In this document: piece by piece, positions 1 through 7,102 of the stretch
How positions within the stretch are numbered: the stretch's first letter is position 1
Layout: each line of letters begins with the position of its first letter
Source of the DNA: DASYKS01 sp031404815
GTDB taxonomy: Bacteria; Acidobacteriota; Thermoanaerobaculia; Multivoradales; UBA5704
Assembly (NCBI GenBank): GCA_031404815.1
Contig: JANNIH010000005.1
Span: 1 to 64,000 of the forward strand
Reading direction: 5' to 3'
DNA: 64,000 nucleotides
Notes under the pieces: generated by a model
What the model was told of the DNA's origin: nothing
Database searches by the model: none
What the model saw: the letters and a program-made list of their open reading frames with translations, nothing else
Translations under genes and position numbers: made by a program

Positions 1-1
1 C

Positions 2-172
2 GAGATCCGCTTCGGCAACCGCGTGGGGTTTGTCGGTGCCTTGGTGCTCGGCAATCAGGTCCTGCTCGGAGCCATCCCGATGGAAGACATGGATCTCGTG
101 GTCATTCCCAGCACGCGGACGTTGGCGGTGAATCCAAGCAGCCCGAACATCGCGACGACCGTCGTCAAGTAG
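2..172 (+). CDS. Clan AA aspartic protease, C-terminal fragment (cut by window edge)
   Basis: The frame is open from the window edge and ends at TAG 170-172, giving the last 56 residues. The tail reads LLGAIPMEDMDLVV...LAVNPSSP, which is the conserved C-terminal signature of small retropepsin-like 'clan AA aspartic protease' proteins (about 120 aa). These are often found beside toxin-antitoxin loci in Acidobacteriota and cyanobacteria. The catalytic DTG lies in the missing N-terminal part, so activity cannot be judged. The physiological substrate of this family is unknown. Confidence 0.8.
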   Translation, partial: EIRFGNRVGFVGALVLGNQVLLGAIPMEDMDLVVIPSTRTLAVNPSSPNIATTVVK

Positions 173-336
173 GGGTGGCTCTGGCCGAAACCCGCACCGC
201 CTCAGCCGAGAGGCGGTGCTTGAAGCGATCTCCTTCGCCGCCCGCAGTCTGCGTGCCGATGTCGTCTATCCGATCCCTGATCGAGCGGCATGAAGCGCGC
301 CTTGAGTGCGGCGGTGTATGGCCCTATGATTCGAGT

Positions 337-615
337 ATGGCCACCGCAACTGTAAAGTCGACCTATGCCCTCGACGTCGAGACGGTTCGCGCGCTCGAGG
401 AGATGGCCCGCGGCTGGGGAGTGTCAAAGTCCGAAGCTCTGCGGCGGGCGATCCGAGCTGCCCGACTCGACTCGGCCTCCGAGACGCCGACAGCGCTCGC
501 CGCCCTGGATGAACTTCAGCGCTCGCTCAATCTGGCGAGTGTGACCGCCGGGCGTTGGGAGAAGAAAGCGCGCGCGGAGCGTCACGCGGCCTCCCTTCGG
601 CGCGAGCCGAGATGA
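337..615 (+). CDS. CopG/ribbon-helix-helix antitoxin-like protein
   Basis: A 92-aa protein whose N-terminus (beta strand YALDVETVRALEEMA, then GVSKSEALRRAIR) is a typical ribbon-helix-helix DNA-binding fold of VapB/CopG antitoxins. A longer in-frame start exists at 175, but the ATG at 337 begins exactly at the RHH domain. The stop codon overlaps the ATG of the following PIN reading frame by 4 nt (ATGA), the usual translational coupling of antitoxin and toxin. The toxin is truncated, so this is probably an orphaned antitoxin. Confidence 0.75.
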   Translation: MATATVKSTYALDVETVRALEEMARGWGVSKSEALRRAIRAARLDSASETPTALAALDELQRSLNLASVTAGRWEKKARAERHAASLRREPR

Positions 616-716
616 TTCACCTGGACACCAGTTTCCTGATCCACGGGCTCGCGACCGCGAACGGCGCTGATTTTCGGCGCTTCGCGGCCTTCGGACTCGC
701 CATTCTCGAAGCCTGA
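612..716 (+). pseudogene. Truncated PIN-domain (VapC-type) toxin
   Basis: The ATG overlaps the upstream antitoxin stop. The first 18 residues (MIHLDTSFLIHGLATAN) are the beta-1 strand of a PIN ribonuclease with its first catalytic Asp. The homology then stops and the frame runs into a repeated non-homologous segment starting about 669 (repeated at 1853), ending at TGA 714-716. The remaining acidic residues of the PIN active site are missing, so the toxin is inactive, probably cut by insertion or recombination at the repeat. Confidence 0.75.
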
Positions 717-770
717 TGCTATGTGCCGCCTGGTTCGCCTTCCGAGATGACGTCGACACCGCGGTGGGCG
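669..770 (+). repeat. Dispersed repeat, copy 1 (with transposase-tail remnant)
   Basis: About 44 nt beginning GATTTTCGGCG and ending CTCGAAGCCTGAT recur with few changes at 1853-1899. Just after it, in both copies, is a stretch translating as AAWFA..FR, which matches the AWFARAFREA segment near the C-terminus of the degraded transposase at 2550-3187. The copy truncates the PIN toxin gene at 612-716. This looks like the decayed end of a mobile element rather than a gene. Confidence 0.6.
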
Positions 771-840
771 GACGAGGTTCTCGCCGTCCGGCCGCTGGCC
801 AGAGCGGTCTGACGCTCGGTTTCTCGAAGAGGCCCGGGGC

Positions 841-1179
841 TCAGCCGCCTGCCTGCACCGCCCGTTGCAGCACTTCGGTGGCCCATTGGTTCAGGCTCTT
901 TCCCGCCGCTTGAGCGACCACCAAGGCCTTACCGTGAATCTCGGGTGGAACGCGAAGCAGAAGCTTTCCCGAGGCCGGCTTCTCCGGCTTGAGCCCCTGC
1001 TCCTCGCAATCGGCCAGGTAGTCGTCGATCGCGATCGCCAGCTCTGCCCTCAGCTCAGCGACCGTCTCACCATGAAAGCTGATGATGTTGCGAATGCCGA
1101 GAATGCGGCCGACGAAGAGGCTGTCTCGTTCGTCAAACTCGACGCGAGCGGTGTAGCCTTTATGGGACATGCTGTTCAC
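841..1179 (-). CDS. HicB-family antitoxin with C-terminal RHH domain
   Basis: A 112-aa protein. Residues 5-60 (YTARVEFDERDSLFVGRILG...TVAELRAELAIAIDDYLADCEE) form the HicB RNase-H-like partial fold, and residues 70-110 (LLLRVPPEIHGKALVVAQAAGKSLNQWATEVLQRAV) are a ribbon-helix-helix DNA-binding tail. The start is GTG at 1179, which overlaps the TGA of a hicA remnant (GTGA). It would normally neutralise a HicA mRNA interferase and autoregulate the operon. Its cognate toxin has been reduced to a C-terminal scrap. Confidence 0.85.
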   Translation of the reverse strand: MNSMSHKGYTARVEFDERDSLFVGRILGIRNIISFHGETVAELRAELAIAIDDYLADCEEQGLKPEKPASGKLLLRVPPEIHGKALVVAQAAGKSLNQWATEVLQRAVQAGG

Positions 1180-1238
1180 GGCCGTACTCCTATTCGTTCC
1201 AGCAGCTCTCGGACTTCCTCGACCTGCCCGGAGAGGGG
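1176..1238 (-). pseudogene. hicA remnant (C-terminal scrap)
   Basis: Reading minus strand into the TGA at 1178-1176 gives GQVEEVRELLERIGVRP, a helix of the kind that ends HicA toxins of this subfamily. It sits exactly where the cognate toxin should be, with a 4-nt overlap with the downstream antitoxin. Upstream of about 1238 the sequence switches to a transposase-tail fragment (1239-1310), so the 5' part of the toxin gene has been lost. The identification of so short a piece rests mainly on position. Confidence 0.45.
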
Positions 1239-1310
1239 CGACGGGAATCGAGTCCCTCGGCCCGGTAGAGATCCTCCGCCAAAACCCATTCTCCCAGCCG
1301 GCGAAGACCA
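1239..1310 (+). repeat. Transposase fragment, duplicate of 2906-2977
   Basis: About 72 nt beginning GCGACGGGAATCGAG and ending CCGGCGAAGACCA match 2906-2977 with a handful of substitutions. Both translate as ATGIE(S/P)LGP..ILRQ.PFSQPAKT, the segment upstream of the C-terminus of the degraded transposase. This is therefore a separate, isolated remnant of the same element family, on the plus strand between two hic loci. Confidence 0.7.
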
Positions 1311-1343
1311 GGCGCCAATTGCTGGGGAGCCTCTTCCGTTGGA

Positions 1344-1568
1344 CTACCTGGACGTTCCGACGAACTCCTCGACGGTCAACCCGGCCAACCGAATCAACTT
1401 GCGCAGTGTCCCAGGTGATAGCTCGCGGTGGTCGGGGACCGAGAGCGACACGATGTTTCCTGGCCGGGTGAGGATCATGTGGCTTCCGACTTGTCGCCGG
1501 AAGATCCAGCCTCGCTTCTCGAAAACTCGGCGTGCCTCTCGGCCGGATACGACCGGGAGGTCAGGCAA
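1344..1568 (-). CDS. hicA: HicA toxin (mRNA interferase), double-stranded-RNA-binding-like fold
   Basis: A 74-aa protein of normal HicA length: VSGREARRVFEKRGWIFRRQVGSHMILTRPG...SVPDHRELSPGTLRKLIRLAGLTVEEF. It has the catalytic His in GSHMIL and the conserved H.EL..GTLR.LI..AGLT ending. It is an mRNA interferase that acts on translated mRNA. It overlaps the upstream hicB by 8 nt (1561-1568), so antitoxin precedes toxin, one of the two known orders. The pair appears intact and may be functional. Confidence 0.92.
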   Translation of the reverse strand: MPDLPVVSGREARRVFEKRGWIFRRQVGSHMILTRPGNIVSLSVPDHRELSPGTLRKLIRLAGLTVEEFVGTSR

Positions 1569-1770
1569 CCGCGACCTCGACCTCGACGGTCCGGACGGTC
1601 AGCGGCAGACCTTGCTCGGCGCGCACTTCGAGGCAACCGAGAATCGCTTCATGAATATTGGCCAAGGCCTCGGCCTCGGTTCGGCCTTGACTGACACAGC
1701 CGGGGATGGCCGGGCACTCGGCGACCAGCATTCCGGTTTCGTCTCGCTCGAGGGTCACGGAGAGTTTCAT
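1561..1770 (-). CDS. hicB: HicB antitoxin
   Basis: A 69-aa short HicB: MKLSVTLERDETGMLVAECPAIPGCVSQGRTEAEALANIHEAILGCLE. The A.CP.IPGC.SQG.T..EA..NI.EAI pattern is diagnostic. It lacks a DNA-binding tail, so autoregulation would need another factor. The ATG at 1770 starts exactly at the conserved strand; the frame stays open upstream to 2331, but that region is the decayed repeat zone. The cognate HicA toxin lies directly downstream. Confidence 0.92.
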   Translation of the reverse strand: MKLSVTLERDETGMLVAECPAIPGCVSQGRTEAEALANIHEAILGCLEVRAEQGLPLTVRTVEVEVAVA

Positions 1771-1852
1771 GGCGGTCAGGATACCATCAGCCGCGAGGAA
1801 GCCTTCTCGAAGGGGTGGATCGCCCGAGCCGCCTCCCTGGCGATCGGCGGCC

Positions 1853-2030
1853 GATTTTCGGCGGTTCGCGGCTTTCGGACTCGCCATTTTCGAAGCCTGA
1901 TACCCGGCGGAAGTTCGCCCGACCCGAGCCCGGACCTCGGGTGTGGGCGTCCAACACAGGCCTCCCAAGATGCCCACGCGCCGCCTGGTTCGCCATGGCC
2001 TTCCGAGAGGCTGACGCCGAACTTCTTCGC
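1853..2030 (+). repeat. Dispersed repeat, copy 2, with transposase-tail remnant
   Basis: Positions 1853-1899 repeat 669-715. Further on, about 1975-2030 translates as AAWFAMAFREADAELLRRC, matching the AYAWFARAFREAA.YLRRGDR tail of the transposase pseudogene at 2550-3187. Between them is about 75 nt not present in copy 1. The whole 1771-2067 interval holds no convincing gene and is best read as element debris between hicB and the Phd-type antitoxin gene. Confidence 0.6.
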
Positions 2031-2067
2031 AGGTGCCGCCCGTCTCACGCGGTGATACGATCACAAG

Positions 2068-2340
2068 ATGAGCACGATAACTATTCGCGACCTTCGGAAC
2101 CACGGCGGTGAGGTCGTCGAGCGCGTTTTGGCCGGAGAATCGGTCACGGTAACGCGCTCCGGAACGCCCGTTGCCGAGCTCACTCCCGTAAGGCGGCGCG
2201 GCCTCGATCGGTTCACCCTCGTGGAACGGTGGCGCCGACTTCCGCCGGTCGATCCGGTCGCCTTTCGAGAAAATGTCGACTCCGCGCCTCTCCCCTTCGT
2301 TTGCACTCCCGAAGAACTGCTCGGAGGTCAAGAGTCGTGA
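2068..2340 (+). CDS. Phd/YefM-family antitoxin
   Basis: A 90-aa protein: MSTITIRDLRNHGGEVVERVLAGESVTVTRSGTPVAELTPV is the Phd/YefM N-terminal DNA-binding fold, with the ITVTRxGxPVAEL strand. The C-terminal tail (residues 45-90) is the disordered toxin-binding segment. It is normally followed by a PIN or RelE-type toxin; here the next frame (2337-2549) is a small conserved protein that does not look like a toxin, so the partner has been lost or replaced. Confidence 0.85.
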   Translation: MSTITIRDLRNHGGEVVERVLAGESVTVTRSGTPVAELTPVRRRGLDRFTLVERWRRLPPVDPVAFRENVDSAPLPFVCTPEELLGGQES

Positions 2341-2549
2341 ACAACGAAGACTCGATTGTCCAAGAGGTGCGCCGGGTTCGAGATGAGCATGCCGCCCGAT
2401 TCAACTTTGATTTCCAGGCGATCGTAGCGGATCTCCGACGATCCGAGGCGGCCCGCGACCGTTCGAAGTCCCCCCTGATTGCGCCACCGGAGGTTCCGGC
2501 AGAGCTACCGAATGCAGCGGTGCAGCGAGTTCGCTTCGCTCGACGCTGA
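2337..2549 (+). CDS. Small conserved protein coupled to Phd antitoxin, function unknown
   Basis: A 70-aa frame starting with GTG at 2337 that overlaps the antitoxin stop (GTGA). The sequence SIVQEVRRVRDEHAARFNFDFQAIVADLRRSEA is characteristic of short proteins scattered in Acidobacteriota and cyanobacteria as 'hypothetical protein', often near toxin-antitoxin genes; a related frameshifted gene lies at 9521-9678 (DPVIDEIREVRHRISARFDH). It is predicted to be mostly helical. No toxin fold can be recognised. The last 20 residues run into transposase debris and may be non-native. Confidence 0.6.
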   Translation: MNNEDSIVQEVRRVRDEHAARFNFDFQAIVADLRRSEAARDRSKSPLIAPPEVPAELPNAAVQRVRFARR

Positions 2550-3187
2550 CGTCTGCCGTTTCAGCAACGCGGAGGCGCCGGTCGGCCGGCTGGTCTACAT
2601 CCCGTCTCACGGCTGCAAAGAGAACTTGATCGCCCGGCCCCAGGATTGGCCAGGATTGGCCGGGGGTTCACTGCGTCACCCAACGCCTCACCGGCCAGTC
2701 GATCGAGGGGACCTGATTCGATCGCACCCAAGAATGGGAAGCGCGCCTGCGCGGCGAGGAGTTCGGCGTCCGCCAGTTCGCGACGACCGAAACCGTGAAC
2801 CTCGTTCCTTTGCCCTGCTGGCGGCATCTCTTGCCCGAGCAGTACCGCGACCGGATCGCCGGGTTGATCGAGGCGATCATCGCCCAGGCCGCCGACCGCC
2901 GAGCGGCGACGGGAATCGAGCCCCTCGGCCCGGCCGCGATCCTCCGGTAACAGCCGTTCTCGCAGCCGGCGAAGACCAAGAATTCGCCCGCGCCGCTGGT
3001 CCACGCCGCCAGCAAGCTAGTTCGGACTCAGATGAGGATCGCCTACGCCTGGTTCGCCAGGGCTTTCCGAGAGGCGGCCTAGTATCTGCGAGGCGGCGAC
3101 CGGCTCGCTCGGTTTCCTTTGGGGAGCTTTCCGCCCGGTTTGCCCTTTGTTCGAGCGGGTCAGTTGGGGATCAGGGCAGCGACGTAG
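2550..3187 (+). pseudogene. Decayed transposase, C-terminal half
   Basis: Conceptual translation across frames gives LVYIPSHGCKENLIARPQDWPG, then (frame shift at the duplicated CCAGGATTGG near 2642-2660) VHCVTQRLTGQ, later DRTQEWEARLRGEEF, CWRHLLPEQYRDRIAGLIEA, GIEPLGPAAILR-stop, SPAPLVHAASKLVRTQMRIAYAWFARAFREAA-stop and LPFVRAGQLGIRAAT-stop. I recognise this as the C-terminal half of an IS200/REP-type transposase common in Acidobacteriota and Deltaproteobacteria. At least one frameshift and two internal stops make it dead. The N-terminal HUH catalytic region is absent. Confidence 0.75.
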
Positions 3188-3869
3188 GCAAAGAGCGGCC
3201 CACTCAAACCTCAGATTTTTCTGATAGTTACGACCGGTTGGTTGGAGGCTGCGGTCCCGCGCCCCGAGGCCTCGGTGCGATCCCCCGCAAGGCCCCCTAA
3301 GCTTCGACTTCGCCTGATTCCTGCCCCCAATCTCGAGGCAGCACGTCTCCGCATCGCCTGTTGGCGGCGGCGAATCAGCCTTTCGGTCTCCCGAAATCGA
3401 CGTCCTGCTTGGTATCTTCTCGAAAAGGGTGGCACCTCATTGGGAGCCCGATTGCTGCCCCAAAGCCGGAAATACGCGCCGACCATCCCCGCTCTGCAGC
3501 GGCGAGTCCGTCCTCCGCCAGCTCGTTTCGCCGCTTTGAGATCGCCCTTCGGCCGGGAGCTTTCTTGAAGAGGGTGGCACCTATTGCTCGGCGCTTCGGT
3601 TCAATCCCTCGAAGGCTTTCCGAGTCCCTAGCGACCGATTCCTACCCCAAACCGGGGCGATTCACTCCCCTTTTACTCTCGTAGGCGGCGAATCAGCCTT
3701 TCCGACTTCTGCTCTCCGGACTGATTTACCTCTTGGGCGGGAGCCTCCTCGAGAAAGGAGGCACCAATTGCTGTAGCACCAGTTTAAAATTCTGCCAGCT
3801 TCCTGCCTATTGGAACAGCCCGCGACCTCGGTGCCACCCCGAAAGCTCCTTCGACCTCCGTCTGATTCC
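3188..3869. other. Intergenic region without genes, containing a thrice-repeated short motif
   Basis: No credible coding frame. A motif of the form GA(A/G)AAGGGTGGCACCT-ATTG occurs at about 3421-3443, 3566-3589 and 3750-3773 (the last as AGGAGGCACCAATTG), each preceded by CGGGAGC- or TCTTCTCG-like sequence. The phrase GGCGGCGAATCAGCCTTTC occurs at 3364 and again at 3683. These are degenerate direct repeats, likely remnants of a repeated intergenic element between the transposase debris and the AT-richer operon that begins at 3870. Confidence 0.5.
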
Positions 3870-4853
3870 TTACAAAACCCGAGACAAGGCGCTCAGCTTC
3901 TCCTGTTGGAGGGGCGTCAGCCTTCCGCCAGGTTGCGCGATCCACGCGTCGATCATCTGCCGTGCCATCGATAGCTGGGACGGCAGAGTAATCCCCCTCT
4001 TCCCTCTATTCACCAAATCCGTCTTCTCAAACCAACGCGCATCTTCGAGCTCCCCCCCTTCAACCCGAATTGAATAACTGCTGGCCTCGACCACAAACCC
4101 TATCATTAATGACGCTGGGAACGGCCAAGGCTGTGAGCCGCAGTACTGTATTCTTATAATCTCAACGCCCACCTCCTCAAATGCCTCCCTCCTTACAGCT
4201 TCTTCCAAGCGCTCTCCAGGCTCGACAAAGCCAGCGAGGATCCCATAGCGGGTCTTTGGCCACCCAATCCGACGTGCGAGCAGCAATGAATCTTCCTTCG
4301 CCACCAGCATCAACACAACAGGGTCAACACGCGGAAAGAATATCTTACGACATGATTTCTTCAAGCATCTCTTAACATGGCCGCCAGAAAGAAACTCGAC
4401 CTGCCCGCCGCAACTCCCGCAGAAATGCGTGCGGGAGTGCCATTCCCACATGCTCCGTGCATAGCCGGCAACTGCGGCTTCGGTGCGGCTCAAGGACATC
4501 GCGATCTGCCCCAACCCTCTGAAAGATCCAAACCCTTCCGCAAGAGATCTGGTGCCCACTCGCGGCACCTTTGAAACATCCACCGACAGGATCATATTGC
4601 CATTAACACTTCCCACAAATAGTACATTGTCGGTCTCCAAAAAGTGACTGAGATCTCGCGTTCTCAGGAGGCTCAGCTGAAACCCATTCCTGGATTCCTT
4701 AACAAGCAGCCTCTCCCTCCAATACAGTAGTATTCGTGTGCCCGGCGCAGCCAGCATTCCTCTAAGCAGATCCGGATCTTCCCGTTGACTCGACGCTCTA
4801 TCAAAAAAAGCACCGGAGAAGCACGGGACCTCCAGCTCGTCGCTGACAATCAT
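3870..4853 (-). CDS. nudC: NudC-type NAD(H) diphosphatase (Nudix hydrolase)
   Basis: A 327-aa protein. Residues 140-175 hold a zinc ribbon (CGSCGG ... CLKKSC) followed by IFFPRVDPVVLMLV. The Nudix box is at GFVEPGERLEEAVRREAFEEVGV (all G..E, REAFEE and G positions present), and the NudC-specific SQPWPFPASLM follows. NudC hydrolyses NAD(H) to AMP and NMN(H) and can remove NAD caps from RNA. It is the last gene of a six-gene operon, and its start overlaps the GNAT stop by 4 nt. Placement beside a TIR-domain gene and two kinases suggests NAD or dinucleotide processing rather than routine housekeeping. Its base composition is clearly poorer in GC than the flanks. Confidence 0.93.
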   Translation of the reverse strand: MIVSDELEVPCFSGAFFDRASSQREDPDLLRGMLAAPGTRILLYWRERLLVKESRNGFQLSLLRTRDLSHFLETDNVLFVGSVNGNMILSVDVSKVPRVGTRSLAEGFGSFRGLGQIAMSLSRTEAAVAGYARSMWEWHSRTHFCGSCGGQVEFLSGGHVKRCLKKSCRKIFFPRVDPVVLMLVAKEDSLLLARRIGWPKTRYGILAGFVEPGERLEEAVRREAFEEVGVEIIRIQYCGSQPWPFPASLMIGFVVEASSYSIRVEGGELEDARWFEKTDLVNRGKRGITLPSQLSMARQMIDAWIAQPGGRLTPLQQEKLSALSRVL

Positions 4854-5542
4854 GTCCGTAGATCGTCGAATCGAATGGTGAAGCTCCCATATTTATATTT
4901 TCTTTGCCGCCACAACATTCTGTGGTACTCGCTGCGCGGGCAACTGCACATAAACTGATCATTGAATCTCTCGATTCTATCAAAGGAAGAGGGGCAGGAC
5001 ACGCCCGGCTCAAAGTATTCATCGTATTCAGCAACATGGGAGAATCCAAGGTGACAAAAAACTTCGTGGTCTGGTGGCTCACTTCGCGCCCAAACGCCCT
5101 CGCCGCTGAAGTTGCTCCGGAACTTCCACCCAAGGCTCTGAAATAATCGACGTGCTACTCCGCGCCTGCGGTAGTCTCTGCGAACCGCCAAATTAAAGAT
5201 TGAGTGCAGATTCGGCGGCACTTCCCCTGCCGCTGCGGGACAGAAGGGAGTCATGGAGTTCTTAGCCAACACCGTGTCTGGCTCTTTCGCCACCAGAACC
5301 GTGCCTATCACATCGCCAGCTTCATTGACGACTACGAAACGATGGCCAACCTTAGCGAAAGTCGTTCTAACAGATTCGACCGATGTATACGTCTTAAGGA
5401 TAATCGACTGTACAATTTCGTCTGGAATATGACCACCTCGCCGGTCCGAAAGGTCTCCAGCGATATCGGTTAGCAACTCCGCGATTTGATTCGCCGTCTT
5501 CTCGTCAGAAACAACGTCGACCAACTTTACGTCCGAAACCAT
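4850..5542 (-). CDS. GNAT-family N-acetyltransferase
   Basis: A 230-aa protein with a GNAT core: strand FVVVNEAGDVIGTVLVAKE (about 69-87), then IFNLAVRRDYRRRGVARRLFQSL (about 114-136), which contains the R/Q-x-x-G-x-G/A acetyl-CoA pyrophosphate loop (RRRGVA), and the later HLGFSHVAEYDEYF strand. The C-terminal 40 residues carry several Cys (SCPSSF, MCSCPRS). The substrate is unknown. A clear AGGAGG lies before the ATG (about 5550-5557 on the minus strand). In this operon it might acylate a small nucleotide or an aminoacyl product, as MccE does for microcin C, but this is inference. Confidence 0.85.
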   Translation of the reverse strand: MVSDVKLVDVVSDEKTANQIAELLTDIAGDLSDRRGGHIPDEIVQSIILKTYTSVESVRTTFAKVGHRFVVVNEAGDVIGTVLVAKEPDTVLAKNSMTPFCPAAAGEVPPNLHSIFNLAVRRDYRRRGVARRLFQSLGWKFRSNFSGEGVWARSEPPDHEVFCHLGFSHVAEYDEYFEPGVSCPSSFDRIERFNDQFMCSCPRSEYHRMLWRQRKYKYGSFTIRFDDLRT

Positions 5543-5561
5543 CTCGCCCGCCTCCTATAGC

Positions 5562-6182
5562 CTATTTCTCCAAGAATTTACAGTCGAACGCAACCGAAAT
5601 TCTAGGCGTTGAACTTCGCATAGGACTCACAACGTGCCCGAGCCATGAGGGGTGCAAAACCATCCTCCCCGCCAGGGGCTGAAGTATCTTCTCGTACCGA
5701 TCAGGGTTAGAGAAGCCACGCGGATCCAGGTATATAAGATGCCCATCGTGGCTCTCGTCAGGCTCACAACTATCGTACTGAACCCAGTAGACACCCGAAA
5801 CCGACTCGCCCTTTCGGGTGAAATGCGAATGGGGACCGTGCCAGTCCGTGGTCCTGTTCACGTTGGCCCAAGCAGAGATAAACTCTACTCCTGGGCACGT
5901 TGTACCTCGAGTGTTCGAATAATAGGCTGAAAGGCCATCCAGGAGCATTTGGCGAAGAGTCTTGACAACAGACTCCGGCCGCTCGAGGAGACGCTGCTCA
6001 TGGTGAAATTGCGAAAACCTCGTCCAGTACTGCGGAGTGTCCTTCTCCTTGAGGAAGGCCTGAGCGTACTCCCCCTCCATATTAAGAATAAATCTCGCAA
6101 GCGCCGAGTTGAACTCCTCGGTAGCGTCAAAATCAACAATTACAAGTGCTGTACTCCATTCCTCCAATTTTTCTACTCTCAT
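5562..6182 (-). CDS. Putative 2OG-Fe(II) oxygenase (TIGR02466-like)
   Basis: A 206-aa protein. The motif WHGPHSHFTRKGESVSGVYWVQ (about 116-137) supplies the first metal His and the SG-VYY strand, GHLIYLDPRG follows, and LAGRMVLHPSWLGHVVSPM...RISVAFDCKF carries the distal metal His and the 2-oxoglutarate-binding Arg. This is the layout of the TIGR02466 family of uncharacterised 2OG dioxygenases. Expected role: hydroxylation of a small molecule or peptide. Its start overlaps the PfkB kinase stop by 4 nt, so it is translationally coupled in the operon. Confidence 0.82.
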   Translation of the reverse strand: MRVEKLEEWSTALVIVDFDATEEFNSALARFILNMEGEYAQAFLKEKDTPQYWTRFSQFHHEQRLLERPESVVKTLRQMLLDGLSAYYSNTRGTTCPGVEFISAWANVNRTTDWHGPHSHFTRKGESVSGVYWVQYDSCEPDESHDGHLIYLDPRGFSNPDRYEKILQPLAGRMVLHPSWLGHVVSPMRSSTPRISVAFDCKFLEK

Positions 6183-7102
6183 GCCGAACTCTTTTCTAAG
6201 AATTCCTCGACTTCGTCTAGAGTTGGCAGCCCTGCACTACCTCCCAGTGACATGCAGTTTAAAGCCGCACACGCAGATGCGAACCGAACGAGATCAAGTA
6301 GCGGCCAGCGGTGCATGTAAGCGAATGCCACGCCGGCACAAAAAGCGTCACCTGCGCCCGTTGTATCTACCACTTCCACCTCAAATGCCGGGAAATGAAA
6401 CGTTGAATCATTTGATATTACTATACATCCGTCTTCGCCCATCGTTATTATGCCGAAAGCGAAACTACCCTTAGAAAAGAGCATCGGCAAGTCGTGAGTT
6501 GTATCGTCCAACCGATCCCAACTTGCAAAAAACTCAGTAGAAACGACAAAGAAATCAATGTTCTGGAACAGGCACTCCATATCACCTCTGTACCAACCCC
6601 CGCAATAAAATACTTCTACGCCAGATTCTTTGACGTTCTGAGCTGCTCGCAGCGCTAGAGGATTTGCCTCGTCTATGACGAGCAGACCGCACTCTAGGGG
6701 AAACTCAAGTATCGGGTCGTCGGCCGTTAACTCAAAGGAGTCGGGTCTAAAAACAAAGGAACGGCTGCCCGACCGTCGGTCCACCAGCACTAGTACCACG
6801 CGGGATAGCCCGTTCGTATGCCGCCGTAACCGATCAGTCTCTATCCGATTTTCCTTCATCCATGCAACAAGTTGATCTGATACGAAATGGTCGTCCCCGA
6901 TTTTTCCCAGGAACTCTGTCTCAATACCCAATTTCGACAACCCGCAAAGTGTGACCACCGCGGGTCCTCCCAATTGCATAGAAAATGCATCGGCAAGGAT
7001 CGTTTCCGAGGAGCGAGGCATTTCCTCCGTGCGAAATAGGATGTCGAAGGTACAGGCACCAATTCCTATCACTCTGCCAGCTCGGCGCTCTTTGTTTTTC
7101 AT
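6179..7102 (-). CDS. PfkB-family carbohydrate/nucleoside kinase
   Basis: A 307-aa protein with the ribokinase fold: N-terminal GIGACTFDILFR, the substrate-binding glycine pair in QLGGPAVVTLCGLSKLG (the usual Asn of GG.x.N is replaced), and the ATP/anion-hole motif DTTGAGDAFCAGVAFA (about 249-264) with the catalytic Asp. It would phosphorylate a sugar or nucleoside hydroxyl; the adenosine kinase-ribokinase branch is plausible, but the substrate cannot be fixed from sequence. It is linked by 4-nt overlaps to the TIR-domain gene upstream and the oxygenase gene downstream. Confidence 0.9.
   Translation of the reverse strand: MKNKERRAGRVIGIGACTFDILFRTEEMPRSSETILADAFSMQLGGPAVVTLCGLSKLGIETEFLGKIGDDHFVSDQLVAWMKENRIETDRLRRHTNGLSRVVLVLVDRRSGSRSFVFRPDSFELTADDPILEFPLECGLLVIDEANPLALRAAQNVKESGVEVFYCGGWYRGDMECLFQNIDFFVVSTEFFASWDRLDDTTHDLPMLFSKGSFAFGIITMGEDGCIVISNDSTFHFPAFEVEVVDTTGAGDAFCAGVAFAYMHRWPLLDLVRFASACAALNCMSLGGSAGLPTLDEVEEFLEKSSA

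Noticed and set aside
865..2055. 396-codon open frame on the plus strand over the HicB/HicA region
   Set aside because: It runs antisense to hicB and hicA genes with clear homology, and its translation is low-complexity Arg/Gly/Pro text with no family resemblance.
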